The position numbers were made by a program, and so were the translations under genes. From Lentzea sp. NBRC 105346 (lineage in GTDB: Bacteria; Actinomycetota; Actinomycetes; Mycobacteriales; Pseudonocardiaceae), in contig NZ_BSTQ01000007.1 in the NCBI RefSeq assembly GCF_030269605.1, positions 248,001-312,000 of the forward strand: 64,000 bases of DNA, written 5' to 3'. The notes beneath the pieces were generated by a model, which was not told the DNA's origin, ran no database searches, and worked only from the letters and a program-made list of their open reading frames with translations. Shown here one piece after another: positions 9,229 through 17,935 of this stretch; position 1 is the stretch's first letter; the number at the start of each line of letters is the position of its first letter.

Positions 9229-10143
9229 TCACTTCGTCTTCGGCGCCAGCCACCGTGACACCACGGTCGCCAGCAGGTTGAACAGCGTGATGATCAGGAC
9301 CAGGGTGATCGCGGCACCCCAGAGCCGGTCGTAGCCCGCCTGCGTCGGGTTGTTGCGCTCCACGTTCATCAACAGCGGCAACGACGCCATCGGGCCGTCG
9401 AAGAGGTTGAAGTTGATGTACGCGGCGTAGCCGACGAGAACGAGCACCGGGGCGGTCTCGCCCATGACCCTGGCCAGCGCCAGCATGATGCCGGTCAGGA
9501 TGCCGGAGAGCGCCGTCGGGATGACGATCTTCATGATCGTCTTCCACTTGGGGATGCCCAGCGCGTACGAGGCCTCGCGCAGCTCGTCCGGGACGATCTT
9601 GAGCATCTCCTCGGTGGTGCGGATGATCACCGGGATCATCAGCAACACGAGGGCCAACGCCACCGCGAAACCACTGCGGCTGAAGCCGAGGGTGGTGACC
9701 CACAGCGCGTAGATGAACAGCGCCGCGACGATCGACGGCACACCGGTCAGGATGTCGACCATGAACGTCGTGGTGCGCGCCAGCTTCGAACGGCCGCCGT
9801 ACTCGACGAGGTAGATGCCGACGAAGATGCCGATCGGCACCGAGATGACGCCGCAGACCAGGCCCTGCAACAGGGTTCCGACGATCGCGTGGTACGCGCC
9901 GCCGCCCTGCTGCCTGCCGAGCAGGCCGGACAAGGACTTCTGCCACCAGTCGGCGTCCACAATGGACGGGAAGCCGCGGGCGACCACCGTGTAAAGGACC
10001 CAGACCAGGGGAACGACCGCCACGGCGAACGCGAGCCACACCAGCACGGTCGCGAGGCCGTTCTTGATCTTGCGACCGGTGCTGACGCTCTGGAACGTCG
10101 GCGGGGTCGCCAGGCGCGAGGGATCCGCGAGGCCGGTGCTCAT
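9229..10143 (-). CDS. pstA: Phosphate ABC transporter permease PstA
   Basis: A 304-residue membrane subunit of the Pst importer. The frame is open far upstream, but the ATG at 10143 overlaps the pstC stop by 4 bp (ATGA) and gives the normal PstA length. About six membrane segments are visible, starting at [20 protein letters not shown], and the EAA-type coupling loop ([22 protein letters not shown]) contacts PstB. Confidence 0.95.
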   Translation of the reverse strand: MSTGLADPSRLATPPTFQSVSTGRKIKNGLATVLVWLAFAVAVVPLVWVLYTVVARGFPSIVDADWWQKSLSGLLGRQQGGGAYHAIVGTLLQGLVCGVISVPIGIFVGIYLVEYGGRSKLARTTTFMVDILTGVPSIVAALFIYALWVTTLGFSRSGFAVALALVLLMIPVIIRTTEEMLKIVPDELREASYALGIPKWKTIMKIVIPTALSGILTGIMLALARVMGETAPVLVLVGYAAYINFNLFDGPMASLPLLMNVERNNPTQAGYDRLWGAAITLVLIITLFNLLATVVSRWLAPKTK

Positions 10144-11198
10144 TCGTACTCCTTGTGGCCGGCGACGATCGAACGGGCGGCCGCGTTGACCACGAACGTC
10201 AGCACGAACAGCACGAGGCCGGCGGCGATGTAGGCGCCCGCCGAGCGCGGGTCGTTGAACTCCGCGGCGGCCAGTGCGATGCGGGACGCGAACGTCGAGC
10301 CGCCGTCGAAGAGACTCCAGCCGAACGCGGTGTTCGTGTAGTTCAGGATGATCGTCAACGCGATGGTCTCGCCGAGCGCGCGGCCGAGGCCGAGCATCGA
10401 GGCGCTCACGTAGCCGGCCTTGCCGAACGGCAGCACGGTGGTGCGGATGACCTCCCACTTGGTCGCACCGAGCGCGATCGCGCCCTCGACGTGCATGGTG
10501 GGGGTGCGCTCGAAGACCTCGCGGCTGACGGCCGTGATGATCGGCAGGATCATCACCGCGAGCACGATGCCCGCCGTGAAGATCGTGCCGCCGAACTCGA
10601 TTTTGACGTTGCCCGTGCCGAAGATCGGGATGAAGCCGAGGGCGCTGTTCAGCCAGCTCTGGAACGGGACCAGCAGCGGGGCGAGCACGAAGATGCCCCA
10701 CAGGCCGTAGACGATCGACGGCACCGCGGCCAGCAGGTCGACGATGTAGGCGAACGGCCGGGCCAGCCTGCGCGGCGCGTACTGGGTGAGGAACAGGGCG
10801 ATGCCCAGCGAGATCGGCATCGCGATGAGCAGTGCGAACGCCGACGAGAACACCGTCACCTGGAGCAGGTCCAGGATGCCGAACCGGAGGTTGTTCGGGT
10901 CGGTGGTGTTCCACTCGTGGCTGAGCAGGAAGTTGACCTGGTCGAGCCCGAGCGAGGGAATGGCCTGGAGAAGGAGGAAGAGACCGATCGCCCCGATGAG
11001 GACGACGATGAAGACACCCGAACCCGTGGCCAGGCCGCGGAAGATCCGGTCACCCGGCCGAACGTGCGGTGTCTTTTCTACGGCTTCCGGAGTCGGGGGA
11101 ATCGGAGCCTCCGAGGGGTGCTGAGCAGCCCGAACGCCCCGCGCGGCTCCGGGGTTACCGGAACCGGCGGGGCGCTTGGCCACGACGGGGTCAGTCAT
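10140..11198 (-). CDS. pstC: Phosphate ABC transporter permease PstC
   Basis: A 352-residue membrane subunit pairing with PstA. A cytoplasmic Pro/Ala-rich N-terminus of about 55 residues precedes the first membrane helix (GVFIVVLIGAIGLFLLLQ). The EAA loop reads EGAIALGATKWEVIRTTVLP. An AGAAGAAGA ribosome-binding site precedes the ATG. It is coupled to pstA by a 4-bp overlap and follows pstS by 34 bp. Confidence 0.96.
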   Translation of the reverse strand: MTDPVVAKRPAGSGNPGAARGVRAAQHPSEAPIPPTPEAVEKTPHVRPGDRIFRGLATGSGVFIVVLIGAIGLFLLLQAIPSLGLDQVNFLLSHEWNTTDPNNLRFGILDLLQVTVFSSAFALLIAMPISLGIALFLTQYAPRRLARPFAYIVDLLAAVPSIVYGLWGIFVLAPLLVPFQSWLNSALGFIPIFGTGNVKIEFGGTIFTAGIVLAVMILPIITAVSREVFERTPTMHVEGAIALGATKWEVIRTTVLPFGKAGYVSASMLGLGRALGETIALTIILNYTNTAFGWSLFDGGSTFASRIALAAAEFNDPRSAGAYIAAGLVLFVLTFVVNAAARSIVAGHKEYE

Positions 11199-11232
11199 CG
11201 CGTCTTCTTCTGCGAGAAGTGTGTCACTTACC

Positions 11233-12351
11233 TCAGGCGATCGCCTTGATGGCGGTCAGCAGCTTGTCCTGGAACGCCTTGGGCAGCGGCGCGTAACCGG
11301 CGTCGGCGAGCTGGGCCTGGCCGTCGGTGGCGGCCACGGTCAGGAACGCCTTGACGGCCTTCGCGGTGTCGGCGTCATAGCCCTTGGAGCAGACGATCTC
11401 GTAGGTCGCCAGCAGCAGCGGGTACGCACCGGCGGTGGTGGTGCCGTAGATCGAGTCCAGGTCGAGGACGAGGTCGTTGCCCTGGCCCTTGATCTTCGCG
11501 CCATCGATGGACTTGCCGACCGTCTCGTTGGTCAGCTCGACCGGGCCGGAGCCGGTGTCGATCTTGGCGATGGACAGCTTGTTGTCCTGCGCGAAGGAGA
11601 GCTCGACGTAGGTCACGGCGCCGTCGACGGTGGAAGCGGCCTGCGCGACACCCGCCGACTTCTCCTTGCCCTCACCGACGCCACCCTTGAACTGCTTGCC
11701 GTCGCCCTGCGTCCAGGCGCCCTTCGAAGCGGTCTTCAGGTACTTCTGGAAGTTGTCCGTCGTGCCGGACTCGTCGGAGCGGTAGACGACCGCGATGTCC
11801 TTGTCCGGCAGGTTCGCGCTGCTGTTGAGCGCCTTGATGGCCGGGTCGTTCCACTTCTTGATGCCACCGTTGAAGATCTTCGCGGCGACCTCGCCGTTGA
11901 GTACCAGGCCGTCCACACCGGACAGCTTGTAGCCGATGGCGACCGGGCCGAAGACCAGCGGGAGGTGCCACGCCGGGTTGCTCTGGCAGCGCTTGGCGGC
12001 CGCCTCGACCTCGGCCGGGGCCTTGAGGGCGGAGTCCGAGCCACCGAAGTCGACCTGGCCCGCGTTGAACTGCTTCACGCCGGCGCCCGAGCCGGTCGGG
12101 TTGTAGGCGAGGTCACCGTTCGAGCACTTCGCCTTGTAGGCCTGGATGAAGGCGTCGACGGCGTTCTTCTGCGCCGAGGAACCCTCCGCGTTCAGCTTCG
12201 CCTTCCCACCACAGTCGACCGGCACCGAAGCGGCGGTGGCGCTGCTGGTGGAGCCGCCCGCGCCGGTGTTGTTGTCACTGCCACAGGCGCCGAGCAGGAG
12301 CGAGCTGGCCGCGACGAGGCCGAGCACGGCACCGTGCCGCTGGATCTTCAC
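11233..12351 (-). CDS. pstS: Phosphate-binding lipoprotein PstS
   Basis: A 372-residue extracellular receptor of the Pst importer, anchored by lipid at Cys23 (lipobox LGAC). The mature domain has the type 2 periplasmic-binding fold with phosphate-binding stretches (AEGSSAQKNAVDAF, GSGAGVKQF, YRSDESGTTDNF). The GTG start is preceded by GGAGGATTCAG. First gene of pstSCAB, with a PHO box about 90 bp upstream of the start. Confidence 0.96.
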   Translation of the reverse strand: MKIQRHGAVLGLVAASSLLLGACGSDNNTGAGGSTSSATAASVPVDCGGKAKLNAEGSSAQKNAVDAFIQAYKAKCSNGDLAYNPTGSGAGVKQFNAGQVDFGGSDSALKAPAEVEAAAKRCQSNPAWHLPLVFGPVAIGYKLSGVDGLVLNGEVAAKIFNGGIKKWNDPAIKALNSSANLPDKDIAVVYRSDESGTTDNFQKYLKTASKGAWTQGDGKQFKGGVGEGKEKSAGVAQAASTVDGAVTYVELSFAQDNKLSIAKIDTGSGPVELTNETVGKSIDGAKIKGQGNDLVLDLDSIYGTTTAGAYPLLLATYEIVCSKGYDADTAKAVKAFLTVAATDGQAQLADAGYAPLPKAFQDKLLTAIKAIA

Positions 12352-12409
12352 CTGAATCCTCCACGTACGGAAGCAAAGCGGTTCGCGACGGACTCGCCGC
12401 TCGCTACGG

Positions 12410-12464
12410 AAGGTAGGTAGCGATAGTGGACGCGGCCCCTAGTCGAGGTGAACGACGGGTGAAC
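12410..12464 (-). promoter_or_regulatory. PHO box and promoter of pstSCAB
   Basis: On the minus strand two direct repeats lie exactly 11 bp apart (GTTCACCCGTC, then GTTCACCTCGA; 12464 down to 12443), matching the Streptomyces-type PhoP box. A -10-like TACCTT at 12415-12410 follows after 27 nt, the same spacing as at phoU. This implies a leader of roughly 50 nt before the GTG. Confidence 0.75.
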
Positions 12465-12545
12465 AAGGGACGGGAAGTGACGAGTGGCACCCCCGAAAGA
12501 GTGATGCCGTGACCTGCGCGTTTGCGATCCGTGACGGTTCGTTCA

Positions 12546-13418
12546 CTACCGGGCGTATTGGATGTCAGCGTCCCAGAGAGTGAAGCCCAACCGTGTGTAA
12601 ACGCGGATAGCCGGAGCGTTGTCGGATTCCACGTAGAGCATCACCTGGCGGACCCCCGTGCTCTTCAGGTGAGCGAGCCCCGCGAGCGTCAGCGCCTTGC
12701 CCAGACCGCCGCCCTGCGCCTCCGGGTCGACGCCCACGACGTACACCTCGCCGAGTGCCGGGCTGTGCACCTTGGTCCAGTGAAAACCGACGAGCCGGTC
12801 GTCGGCGTCGAACGCGAGCAGGAACCCCTTCGGGTCGAACCAGGACTCCTCTTCCTTCTGCCGCACGTCCTCGATGCTCATCGCGCTCTGCTCGGGGTGC
12901 CAGTCGAACGCGCGGTGGTTGACGTAGACGACGGCCGCCTCGTCCTTGCCCGGCTCGAAGCTCCGGATGCGCACACCCTCGGGGAGCTGCGGCTCCGGCA
13001 GGTCGTCGTCCAGGCGCAAACGCATGCGCAGCAGCTCACGCGCCTTCTCGAACCCGAGCTTGGCCGCGAGCCGGCCGGTGTCGGGGTGGCCGCCGTGCGC
13101 CCAGATGCGCAGGTGTTCGGGTAACGCCGCGACGAGCTGCGTGCCGATGCCCTGGTTGCGGAACGCCGGGTGCACGGCGAGCTCGGCGACCTGGTTGCCA
13201 CCCGAGTCACCGAGTTTGTCCAGGTGGGCGTAGCCGACGATCTTGCCGTCGGCGGTGGCGAGCAGGTGCGCGCTGCCGTGGGCTCCCGGCCGCATGCGCA
13301 GGCGGACGGCCTCACCGACCGGCGCGACCCCGTCGCTGCGCTCCGCCTCGGTGAGCAGCTCGACGACCTCGGCCGCCTGCTCCGGACTCAGCTCGTCGTG
13401 CCAGCTCAATTCCGCCAC
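12546..13418 (-). CDS. mshD: Mycothiol synthase MshD
   Basis: The final acetyltransferase of mycothiol synthesis, acetylating the cysteine of Cys-GlcN-Ins with acetyl-CoA. It has two tandem GNAT domains: the N-terminal one with VAELAVHPAFRNQGIGTQLV and the C-terminal one with VDPEAQGGGLGKALTLAGLAHL. The start chosen is the GTG at 13418, giving 290 residues. The frame continues to 13475 through a hairpin, which is unlikely to be coding. A TAGTTT -10 at 13431-13426 lies 7 nt upstream, suggesting a leaderless mRNA. It sits next to glnR, as in mycobacteria. Confidence 0.93.
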   Translation of the reverse strand: MAELSWHDELSPEQAAEVVELLTEAERSDGVAPVGEAVRLRMRPGAHGSAHLLATADGKIVGYAHLDKLGDSGGNQVAELAVHPAFRNQGIGTQLVAALPEHLRIWAHGGHPDTGRLAAKLGFEKARELLRMRLRLDDDLPEPQLPEGVRIRSFEPGKDEAAVVYVNHRAFDWHPEQSAMSIEDVRQKEEESWFDPKGFLLAFDADDRLVGFHWTKVHSPALGEVYVVGVDPEAQGGGLGKALTLAGLAHLKSTGVRQVMLYVESDNAPAIRVYTRLGFTLWDADIQYAR

Positions 13419-13434
13419 GGCTGAGAAACTACAT

Positions 13435-13476
13435 CGTGAGTGGTTTCCGTCGTCATAGCGACGGAAACCACTCACG
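13435..13476. terminator. 18-bp perfect hairpin between glnR and mshD
   Basis: Bases 13435-13452 are an exact reverse complement of 13459-13476, with a 6-nt loop (TCATAG). It lies downstream of the glnR stop and directly upstream of the mshD -10, so it could terminate glnR transcription. There is no T-tract. Confidence 0.65.
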
Positions 13477-13502
13477 ACCGATGACCTGGGCGGGCGCCCG
13501 CG

Positions 13503-14252
13503 TCAGCGCGCGGGCGCGTACAGCTCCGTGTCTTCGACGGTCTCGGTCGCGTCGGCGCCACGACGGACGTTGCTGCCGGGCCGCGGCGGCCGGACGAACT
13601 TGTAGCCGACGTTGCGGACGGTGCCGATGAGGGCCTCGTGCTCGGGGCCGAGCTTCGCGCGCAGGCGTCGCACGTGCACGTCGACCGTGCGGGTGCCACC
13701 GAAGAAGTCGTAGCCCCAGACCTCCTGCAGCAGCTGCGCGCGGGTGAACACCCGGCCCGCGTGCTGCGCGAGGTACTTGAGGAGCTCGAACTCCTTGTAG
13801 GTGAGGTCAAGAGGACGGCCGCGCAGGCGGGCGGTGTAGGTCGCCTCGTCGATGACCAGGTCGCCGAGCTGCAGGGCACCGTCGCCGCCGGGCTGGGTCG
13901 TGCCGCGGCGCGAGCGCACCAGGCGCAGGCGGGCGTCGACCTCGGCTGGGCCGGAGGTCGGGAGCAGGATCTCGTCGACGCTCCAGTCGGAGTTGACCGC
14001 GACCAGACCGCCCTCGGTGACGACCGCGACGACCGGGACGTCCACGCCGCTCGAGTCGAGCAGGCGGCACAGCGACCGGGCGCCGACCAGGTCCGTCCGT
14101 GCGTCGACCAGGACCACGTCGTGCGGGCCTGCCTCGAGCAGGGCGGAGACCTCGGGCCGGAGCGGCCGCACCTCGTGGGGCAGCAGCGACAGTGCGGGCA
14201 GCACTGCCTCCGGGTCGGGGTCGGTGGTCAGCAGCAGAACGTCGATGCTCAT
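13503..14252 (-). CDS. glnR: GlnR-type orphan OmpR-family nitrogen regulator
   Basis: A 249-residue transcription factor with a receiver-like domain (1-120) and an OmpR winged helix (about 135-225: [43 protein letters not shown]). Asp50 in [10 protein letters not shown] is kept, but the usual acidic pocket at the N-terminus is degenerate (LLLTTDPD). This is typical of GlnR, which works without a kinase as a global nitrogen activator/repressor. The AGGAGGG site fixes the ATG. Neighbourhood (mshD, pstB, lmeA) matches the mycobacterial glnR locus as remembered. No partner kinase is nearby. Confidence 0.85.
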   Translation of the reverse strand: MSIDVLLLTTDPDPEAVLPALSLLPHEVRPLRPEVSALLEAGPHDVVLVDARTDLVGARSLCRLLDSSGVDVPVVAVVTEGGLVAVNSDWSVDEILLPTSGPAEVDARLRLVRSRRGTTQPGGDGALQLGDLVIDEATYTARLRGRPLDLTYKEFELLKYLAQHAGRVFTRAQLLQEVWGYDFFGGTRTVDVHVRRLRAKLGPEHEALIGTVRNVGYKFVRPPRPGSNVRRGADATETVEDTELYAPAR

Positions 14253-14437
14253 CGCGGCGCCCTCCTAATCGGCCTGCGCGGTGGCCACCGGGAACAGCGT
14301 GACCAGCGCACGGCGTTACGGTGACCGGGCCCCGTTGCCTGCGGATGACGGAGACAATACCGGTGAGGTCCAGGAAAGTCCCAGGTCAAGACGTCGTGGT
14401 CACAGTTGTTTCCACAAGCGTCACGCCTGTTACATCC

Positions 14438-15169
14438 ATGTCACATGACGGAGTACGCCTTCACGGCGTGCACTACGCGCACGAAGGCGACCTCGCTTTC
14501 GTTGTGGGACATGGATTCACGAACAACGTGCGGCGTCCGCACGTGGCCCGCGTGCTCGCCATGCTGGCCGAGCACGGCGGGGTTGTGGCGCTCGATTTCC
14601 GCGGTCATGGGGCGTCCGGCGGCCGGTCGACGGTCGGGGGTGACGAGGTTCACGACGTGGCCGCGGCCGTCCAGATCGCGAGAGACCTCGGTTACACCCG
14701 GATCGTCACGGTGGGGTTCTCGATGGGCGCCTCGATCGTGATCAGGCACGCCGCGCTCATGGAACCGCCGGACGCGGTCGCCGCGGTGAGCGGGCCGGCC
14801 CGGTGGTGGTCACGCGAGACGAAGTCGATGCGCCGGGTGCACTGGCTGTTGGAGCAGCCACATGGCCGGCTCGCCGCGCGGGCACTGGGGGTTCGGCTGG
14901 GCGCGCCGTGGGTAAAGCCACCGGAGAGTCCACTCGAGGTGGTCCACCGCATCACGCCGACCCCACTGCTCATCGTGCACGGTGAGGAGGACCATTACTT
15001 CGCACCGGCGCACGCCACGTCGTTGCACCGCGCCACGAACGGCCACGCCGAACTGTGGCTCGAGCCCGGTATGCGGCACGCCGAGACCGCCGTGACGCCG
15101 GAGCTGGTAGACCGGATGGCGGCATGGCTCGTCGCCAACTCCCTGGCAAGCAAGAAGGAAGTCACGTGA
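14438..15169 (+). CDS. Alpha/beta hydrolase
   Basis: A serine hydrolase fold with nucleophile elbow GFSMGAS, a probable acid in HGEEDHYF and catalytic His in MRHAE. The oxyanion region is VVGHGFTNN and the second motif FRGHGASGG. The ATG at 14438 gives 243 residues; the frame is open to 14321, but that extension (VVVTVVSTSVTPVT) has no conserved character. The stop overlaps the lmeA start by 4 bp (GTGA), so both are probably co-translated. Substrate unknown; the lid region with ARWWSRETKSMRRVHWLLE suggests a lipid or acyl ester. Confidence 0.82.
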   Translation: MSHDGVRLHGVHYAHEGDLAFVVGHGFTNNVRRPHVARVLAMLAEHGGVVALDFRGHGASGGRSTVGGDEVHDVAAAVQIARDLGYTRIVTVGFSMGASIVIRHAALMEPPDAVAAVSGPARWWSRETKSMRRVHWLLEQPHGRLAARALGVRLGAPWVKPPESPLEVVHRITPTPLLIVHGEEDHYFAPAHATSLHRATNGHAELWLEPGMRHAETAVTPELVDRMAAWLVANSLASKKEVT

Positions 15170-15981
15170 CCGCACCCGCAAGGCCACGCAGGAAGAAGCG
15201 GAAGTCGCGCCGCGGCAAGATCCTGATCATCACGCTGATCGTGCTCGGCGTGCTGCTGGTGGGCGCCGACTTCGCGCTCGCGGCGGCCGGCGAGTACCAG
15301 ATCGCGCAGAAGATGCGGGAGAAGCTGCAGCTCAAGGAGGACCCGTCGGTCCGGATCAACGGCTTCCCGTTCATCCTGCAGGCGGTGCGCGGCGACTACC
15401 GGCACATCCGGATCCAGGCGACCGGCGTCCCGGTGAAGGACGAGAAGAACGACATCGACATCCGCGACCTGGACATCGAGGCGAACCTCCTGCACACGCG
15501 GATCCCGCTGTCCGACCTGCTCGCGGGCCGCACCGGCAACGCCGTCATCGACCAGGTCGACGGCAGCGTCAAGGTCAAGGCGCTCGACCTCAACCGCTTC
15601 ATCAACGGCCGCACGCCGTTCGACAAGCTCTCGATCGAGCCGGACACCCGCCCGGCCGTGACGACGACGGCCGGCGAGAAGCCGTCGAGCACCGCGCCGG
15701 TGAAGCTCAGCGGCACCGCCGCGCTCGCGGGCAAGCAGGTCGTCGTGACCGCGTTCGGCGTGGTCGCCGTGGTGGACGGCCAGCTGCAGGTAAGCGTGGA
15801 AGACGTGCAGCTCGACGACATGTCGCTGGCGCAGCTGATCCCCGCGCTGCGCGATGCGATGAACATCAAGGTCGCCCCCGGAGCGCTCCCGTTCGGCGTG
15901 ACACCGACCGCGGTTCAGGTGGAGAGTGGGGCGTTCACGCTGCACGGCACGGTCGAGAACGTTCCGCTGGACCAGGGATGA
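15166..15981 (+). CDS. lmeA: LmeA-like DUF2993 envelope protein
   Basis: A 271-residue protein with a basic N-terminus, one signal-anchor segment (ILIITLIVLGVLLVGADFALAAA) and a DUF2993 domain. In mycobacteria LmeA (Rv0817c) is a periplasmic lipid-binding factor needed for mannan elongation of lipomannan. The GTG at 15166 overlaps the hydrolase stop by 4 bp, and its own stop overlaps the thioredoxin-like start by 4 bp, giving a tight three-gene operon. A GT87 mannosyltransferase-like gene is 6 kb away, which fits a lipoglycan-producing cell. Confidence 0.8.
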   Translation: MTAPARPRRKKRKSRRGKILIITLIVLGVLLVGADFALAAAGEYQIAQKMREKLQLKEDPSVRINGFPFILQAVRGDYRHIRIQATGVPVKDEKNDIDIRDLDIEANLLHTRIPLSDLLAGRTGNAVIDQVDGSVKVKALDLNRFINGRTPFDKLSIEPDTRPAVTTTAGEKPSSTAPVKLSGTAALAGKQVVVTAFGVVAVVDGQLQVSVEDVQLDDMSLAQLIPALRDAMNIKVAPGALPFGVTPTAVQVESGAFTLHGTVENVPLDQG

Positions 15982-16394
15982 TCGGAATCTGGGCACTGCT
16001 CGGGGCGCTGGTGGTCACCGGCGCCGTCGGTGCCGTGCTCAGGTTCCGCGAGGGCCGGGTCACCAAGGTGGCTGCCAGGGACGTGCCCGACGAGGTGCGC
16101 GAGCTGCTCGCCCCGGACGCCGTGACACTCGTGCAGCTCTCCACGACGTTCTGCGCGCCGTGCCGCCACGCGAAGGTCCTGCTCGGCGACCTCGCGTCGC
16201 GGACCGAAGGCCTGCACCACGTCGAGCTGGACATCACGAACCTGCCGGCCGTCGCGTCGACGCTCGGCGTGCTGCGGACGCCGACGACCGTCGCGTACAG
16301 CGCGGCCGGCACGGAGTTGCTCCGCGTCGGCGGCGTGCCGCGCAGGGACGCGTTGCTGGACGCGTTGCGGCCGCATCTGGTGTCCCCCACCTGA
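15978..16394 (+). CDS. Thioredoxin-like membrane-anchored protein (ThiX type)
   Basis: A 138-residue protein with an N-terminal membrane anchor (IGIWALLGALVVTGAVGAVL) and a thioredoxin fold whose redox motif is C59-A-P-C62 in STTFCAPCRHA. The cis-proline loop is seen as LRTPTT. It corresponds in position to Rv0816c (thiX) of M. tuberculosis. It is coupled to lmeA by an ATGA overlap and followed by the sulfur-gene leader. Likely reduces or monitors thiols at the membrane; its partner is unknown. Confidence 0.85.
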   Translation: MIGIWALLGALVVTGAVGAVLRFREGRVTKVAARDVPDEVRELLAPDAVTLVQLSTTFCAPCRHAKVLLGDLASRTEGLHHVELDITNLPAVASTLGVLRTPTTVAYSAAGTELLRVGGVPRRDALLDALRPHLVSPT

Positions 16395-16451
16395 GTGAAC
16401 TGCGGTTGTTCCACCTGATGGACACATCTCCCGGTCCGAGGGATCTGGGTC

Positions 16452-16457
16452 TACCCT
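16452..16457 (+). promoter_or_regulatory. Candidate -10 for the sulfur leader transcript
   Basis: TACCCT lies 7 nt before the leader peptide ATG at 16465, the same spacing seen at other leaderless-looking starts in this window. No convincing -35 was seen. Confidence 0.4.
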
Positions 16458-16464
16458 CGGCACC

Positions 16465-16542
16465 ATGACCATGCTGCTCACGAAGCGACGCGCGGTTGAC
16501 CTGTGCCGCGTGCGCAGCAGCCTGTGTCGCACGACTGCCTGA
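16465..16542 (+). CDS. Cysteine-containing leader peptide (25 residues)
   Basis: The short frame reads MTMLLTKRRAVDLCRVRSSL followed by CRTTA. It matches the actinobacterial putative leader peptide pattern (LT-x-RR-x-VDL-x-RV-x(3)-LCR) found upstream of sulfur-metabolism genes. Cys14 and Cys21 are placed so that slow translation under cysteine limitation could change the structure of the following RNA. It ends 80 bp before the DUF4395 start, and a 7-bp hairpin lies between. Cysteine-responsive uORF attenuation is known in mycobacteria; its use here is inferred. Confidence 0.75.
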   Translation: MTMLLTKRRAVDLCRVRSSLCRTTA

Positions 16543-16553
16543 CCGGTGGCCTA

Positions 16554-16573
16554 CGAGCGCCTTGACGCGCTCG
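16554..16573 (+). promoter_or_regulatory. Hairpin between leader peptide and DUF4395
   Basis: CGAGCGC and GCGCTCG pair around a CTTGAC loop, 12 nt after the leader stop. It could be one of the alternative structures of a translational attenuator. No T-tract follows. Confidence 0.4.
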
Positions 16574-16622
16574 CGCCGCCTCTGACGGACTAAATCCACG
16601 TCCAGATGTCAGGAGGTCTGTC

Positions 16623-17060
16623 GTGCCCAAAGACGCCCCCGTCGACCCACGGGGTCCCCGGTTCTCAGCGTGGATGACCACGGTCGTGCTCGCCGTCGTA
16701 CTGCTCACCGGTTGGTGGCGGCTGCTGGCGGCGCAGACGGTCCTGTTCGCGTTGTGCGCGTTCGTCTCGCTGAAGCTCAACCCGTGGGGCCACGTGTACC
16801 GGCACGCGGTCCAGCCGCGGCTGACGCCGACCACCGAACGCGAAGAGGCCGCCCCGCTGCGGTTCGCGCAGGGCGTCGGCTTCGTGTTCGCACTGGTCGG
16901 CACGATCGGATACGCCTCGGGCCTCACCACCCTCGGTGTGGTCGCCACCGCCGCCGCACTCGTCGCAGCGCTGCTCAACGCCGCGTTCGGCCTGTGCCTC
17001 GGGTGCGAGATGTACCTGCTCATCAGGCGATACGCACCCGCACTCGCACGTCCGCAGTAG
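16623..17060 (+). CDS. DUF4395 membrane protein
   Basis: A 145-residue protein with four predicted membrane helices (TTVVLAVVLLTGWWRLLAAQTVL, LRFAQGVGFVFALVGTIGYASGL, TTLGVVATAAALVAALL, then AAFGLCLGCEMYLL). The C-x-x-C at GLCLGCEM is a conserved DUF4395 feature and may be redox-active. The GTG start has an AGGAGG site. It lies between the thioredoxin-like gene and the sulfurtransferase, so it probably belongs to a thiol/sulfur transport or relay unit. Exact function unknown. Confidence 0.85.
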   Translation: MPKDAPVDPRGPRFSAWMTTVVLAVVLLTGWWRLLAAQTVLFALCAFVSLKLNPWGHVYRHAVQPRLTPTTEREEAAPLRFAQGVGFVFALVGTIGYASGLTTLGVVATAAALVAALLNAAFGLCLGCEMYLLIRRYAPALARPQ

Positions 17061-17088
17061 TAAAACGAAGGAATTGGGAGCCACTTCG

Positions 17089-17934
17089 ATGAGCCGTGAA
17101 GACGTCCTGGTCTCGGCTGCATGGTCCGAGGAGAACCTCGAGACGCCCGGCGTGGTGTTCGTCGAGGTAGACGAGGACACGTCCGCGTACGACGGCGGCC
17201 ACATCCCCGGTGCCGTGAGGATCGACTGGAAGACCGAACTGCAGGACCAGGTCCGCCGTGACTTCGTCGACCGCGCGGGCTTCGAGAAGTTGCTCTCCGC
17301 CAAGGGAATCTCCAACGAGGACAACGTGATCCTCTACGGCGGCAACAACAACTGGTTCGCCGCGTACGCCTACTGGTACTTCAAGCTCTACGGCCACACC
17401 AACGTGAAGCTGCTCGACGGCGGCCGCAAGAAGTGGGAGCTCGACGGCCGCCCGCTGGACAAGGAAGAGGTCGTCCGCCCGACCACCTCGTACAAGGCCT
17501 CCGAGCAGGACGCCTCGATCCGCGCGTTCCGCGACGAGGTCGTGGCCGCGATCGGCAACAAGAACCTCGTCGACGTCCGCTCGCCCGACGAGTTCTCCGG
17601 CAAGCTGCTCGCCCCGGCGCACCTCCCGCAGGAGCAGGCGCAGCGCGCGGGCCACATCCCCGGCGCGGTGAACGTGCCGTGGAGCAAGGCCGCGAACGAG
17701 GACGGCACGTTCCGCTCGGACGACGAACTTCGCGAGATCTACGCGGAGGCCGGTTTCGACGGTTCCCGCAAGACCATCGCGTACTGCCGCATCGGTGAGC
17801 GTTCCTCGCACACCTGGTTCGCCCTGCACGAGCTGCTGGGCTACGACGACGTGAAGAACTACGACGGTTCATGGACCGAGTACGGCTCGCTGGTCGGCGT
17901 GCCGATCGAGCTGGGTTCCGGAAAGGACGCCTGA
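17089..17934 (+). CDS. cysA: Thiosulfate/3-mercaptopyruvate sulfurtransferase (tandem rhodanese)
   Basis: A 281-residue enzyme with two rhodanese domains: an inactive N-terminal one (about 15-130) and a catalytic C-terminal one (about 155-275). The persulfide-carrying Cys233 lies in YCRIGERSSHTWF. The CRIGERS loop resembles that of actinobacterial CysA/SseA sulfurtransferases. The ATG at 17089 is preceded by GGGAG; the longer frame from 16936 overlaps DUF4395 and is not used. Followed after one base by DUF1416, the conserved pairing seen in mycobacteria (cysA2-sseC2). Confidence 0.93.
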   Translation: MSREDVLVSAAWSEENLETPGVVFVEVDEDTSAYDGGHIPGAVRIDWKTELQDQVRRDFVDRAGFEKLLSAKGISNEDNVILYGGNNNWFAAYAYWYFKLYGHTNVKLLDGGRKKWELDGRPLDKEEVVRPTTSYKASEQDASIRAFRDEVVAAIGNKNLVDVRSPDEFSGKLLAPAHLPQEQAQRAGHIPGAVNVPWSKAANEDGTFRSDDELREIYAEAGFDGSRKTIAYCRIGERSSHTWFALHELLGYDDVKNYDGSWTEYGSLVGVPIELGSGKDA

Positions 17935-17935
17935 C

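Noticed and set aside
9229..10914. Single 561-residue gene spanning pstA and most of pstC
   Set aside because: Only the part from 10143 matches PstA; the rest is pstC read out of frame and lacks membrane helices.
14401..14437. GlnR-binding site upstream of the alpha/beta hydrolase
   Set aside because: Two GTCAC words occur, but their spacing is 21 rather than 22 and the GAAAC half-sites are missing.
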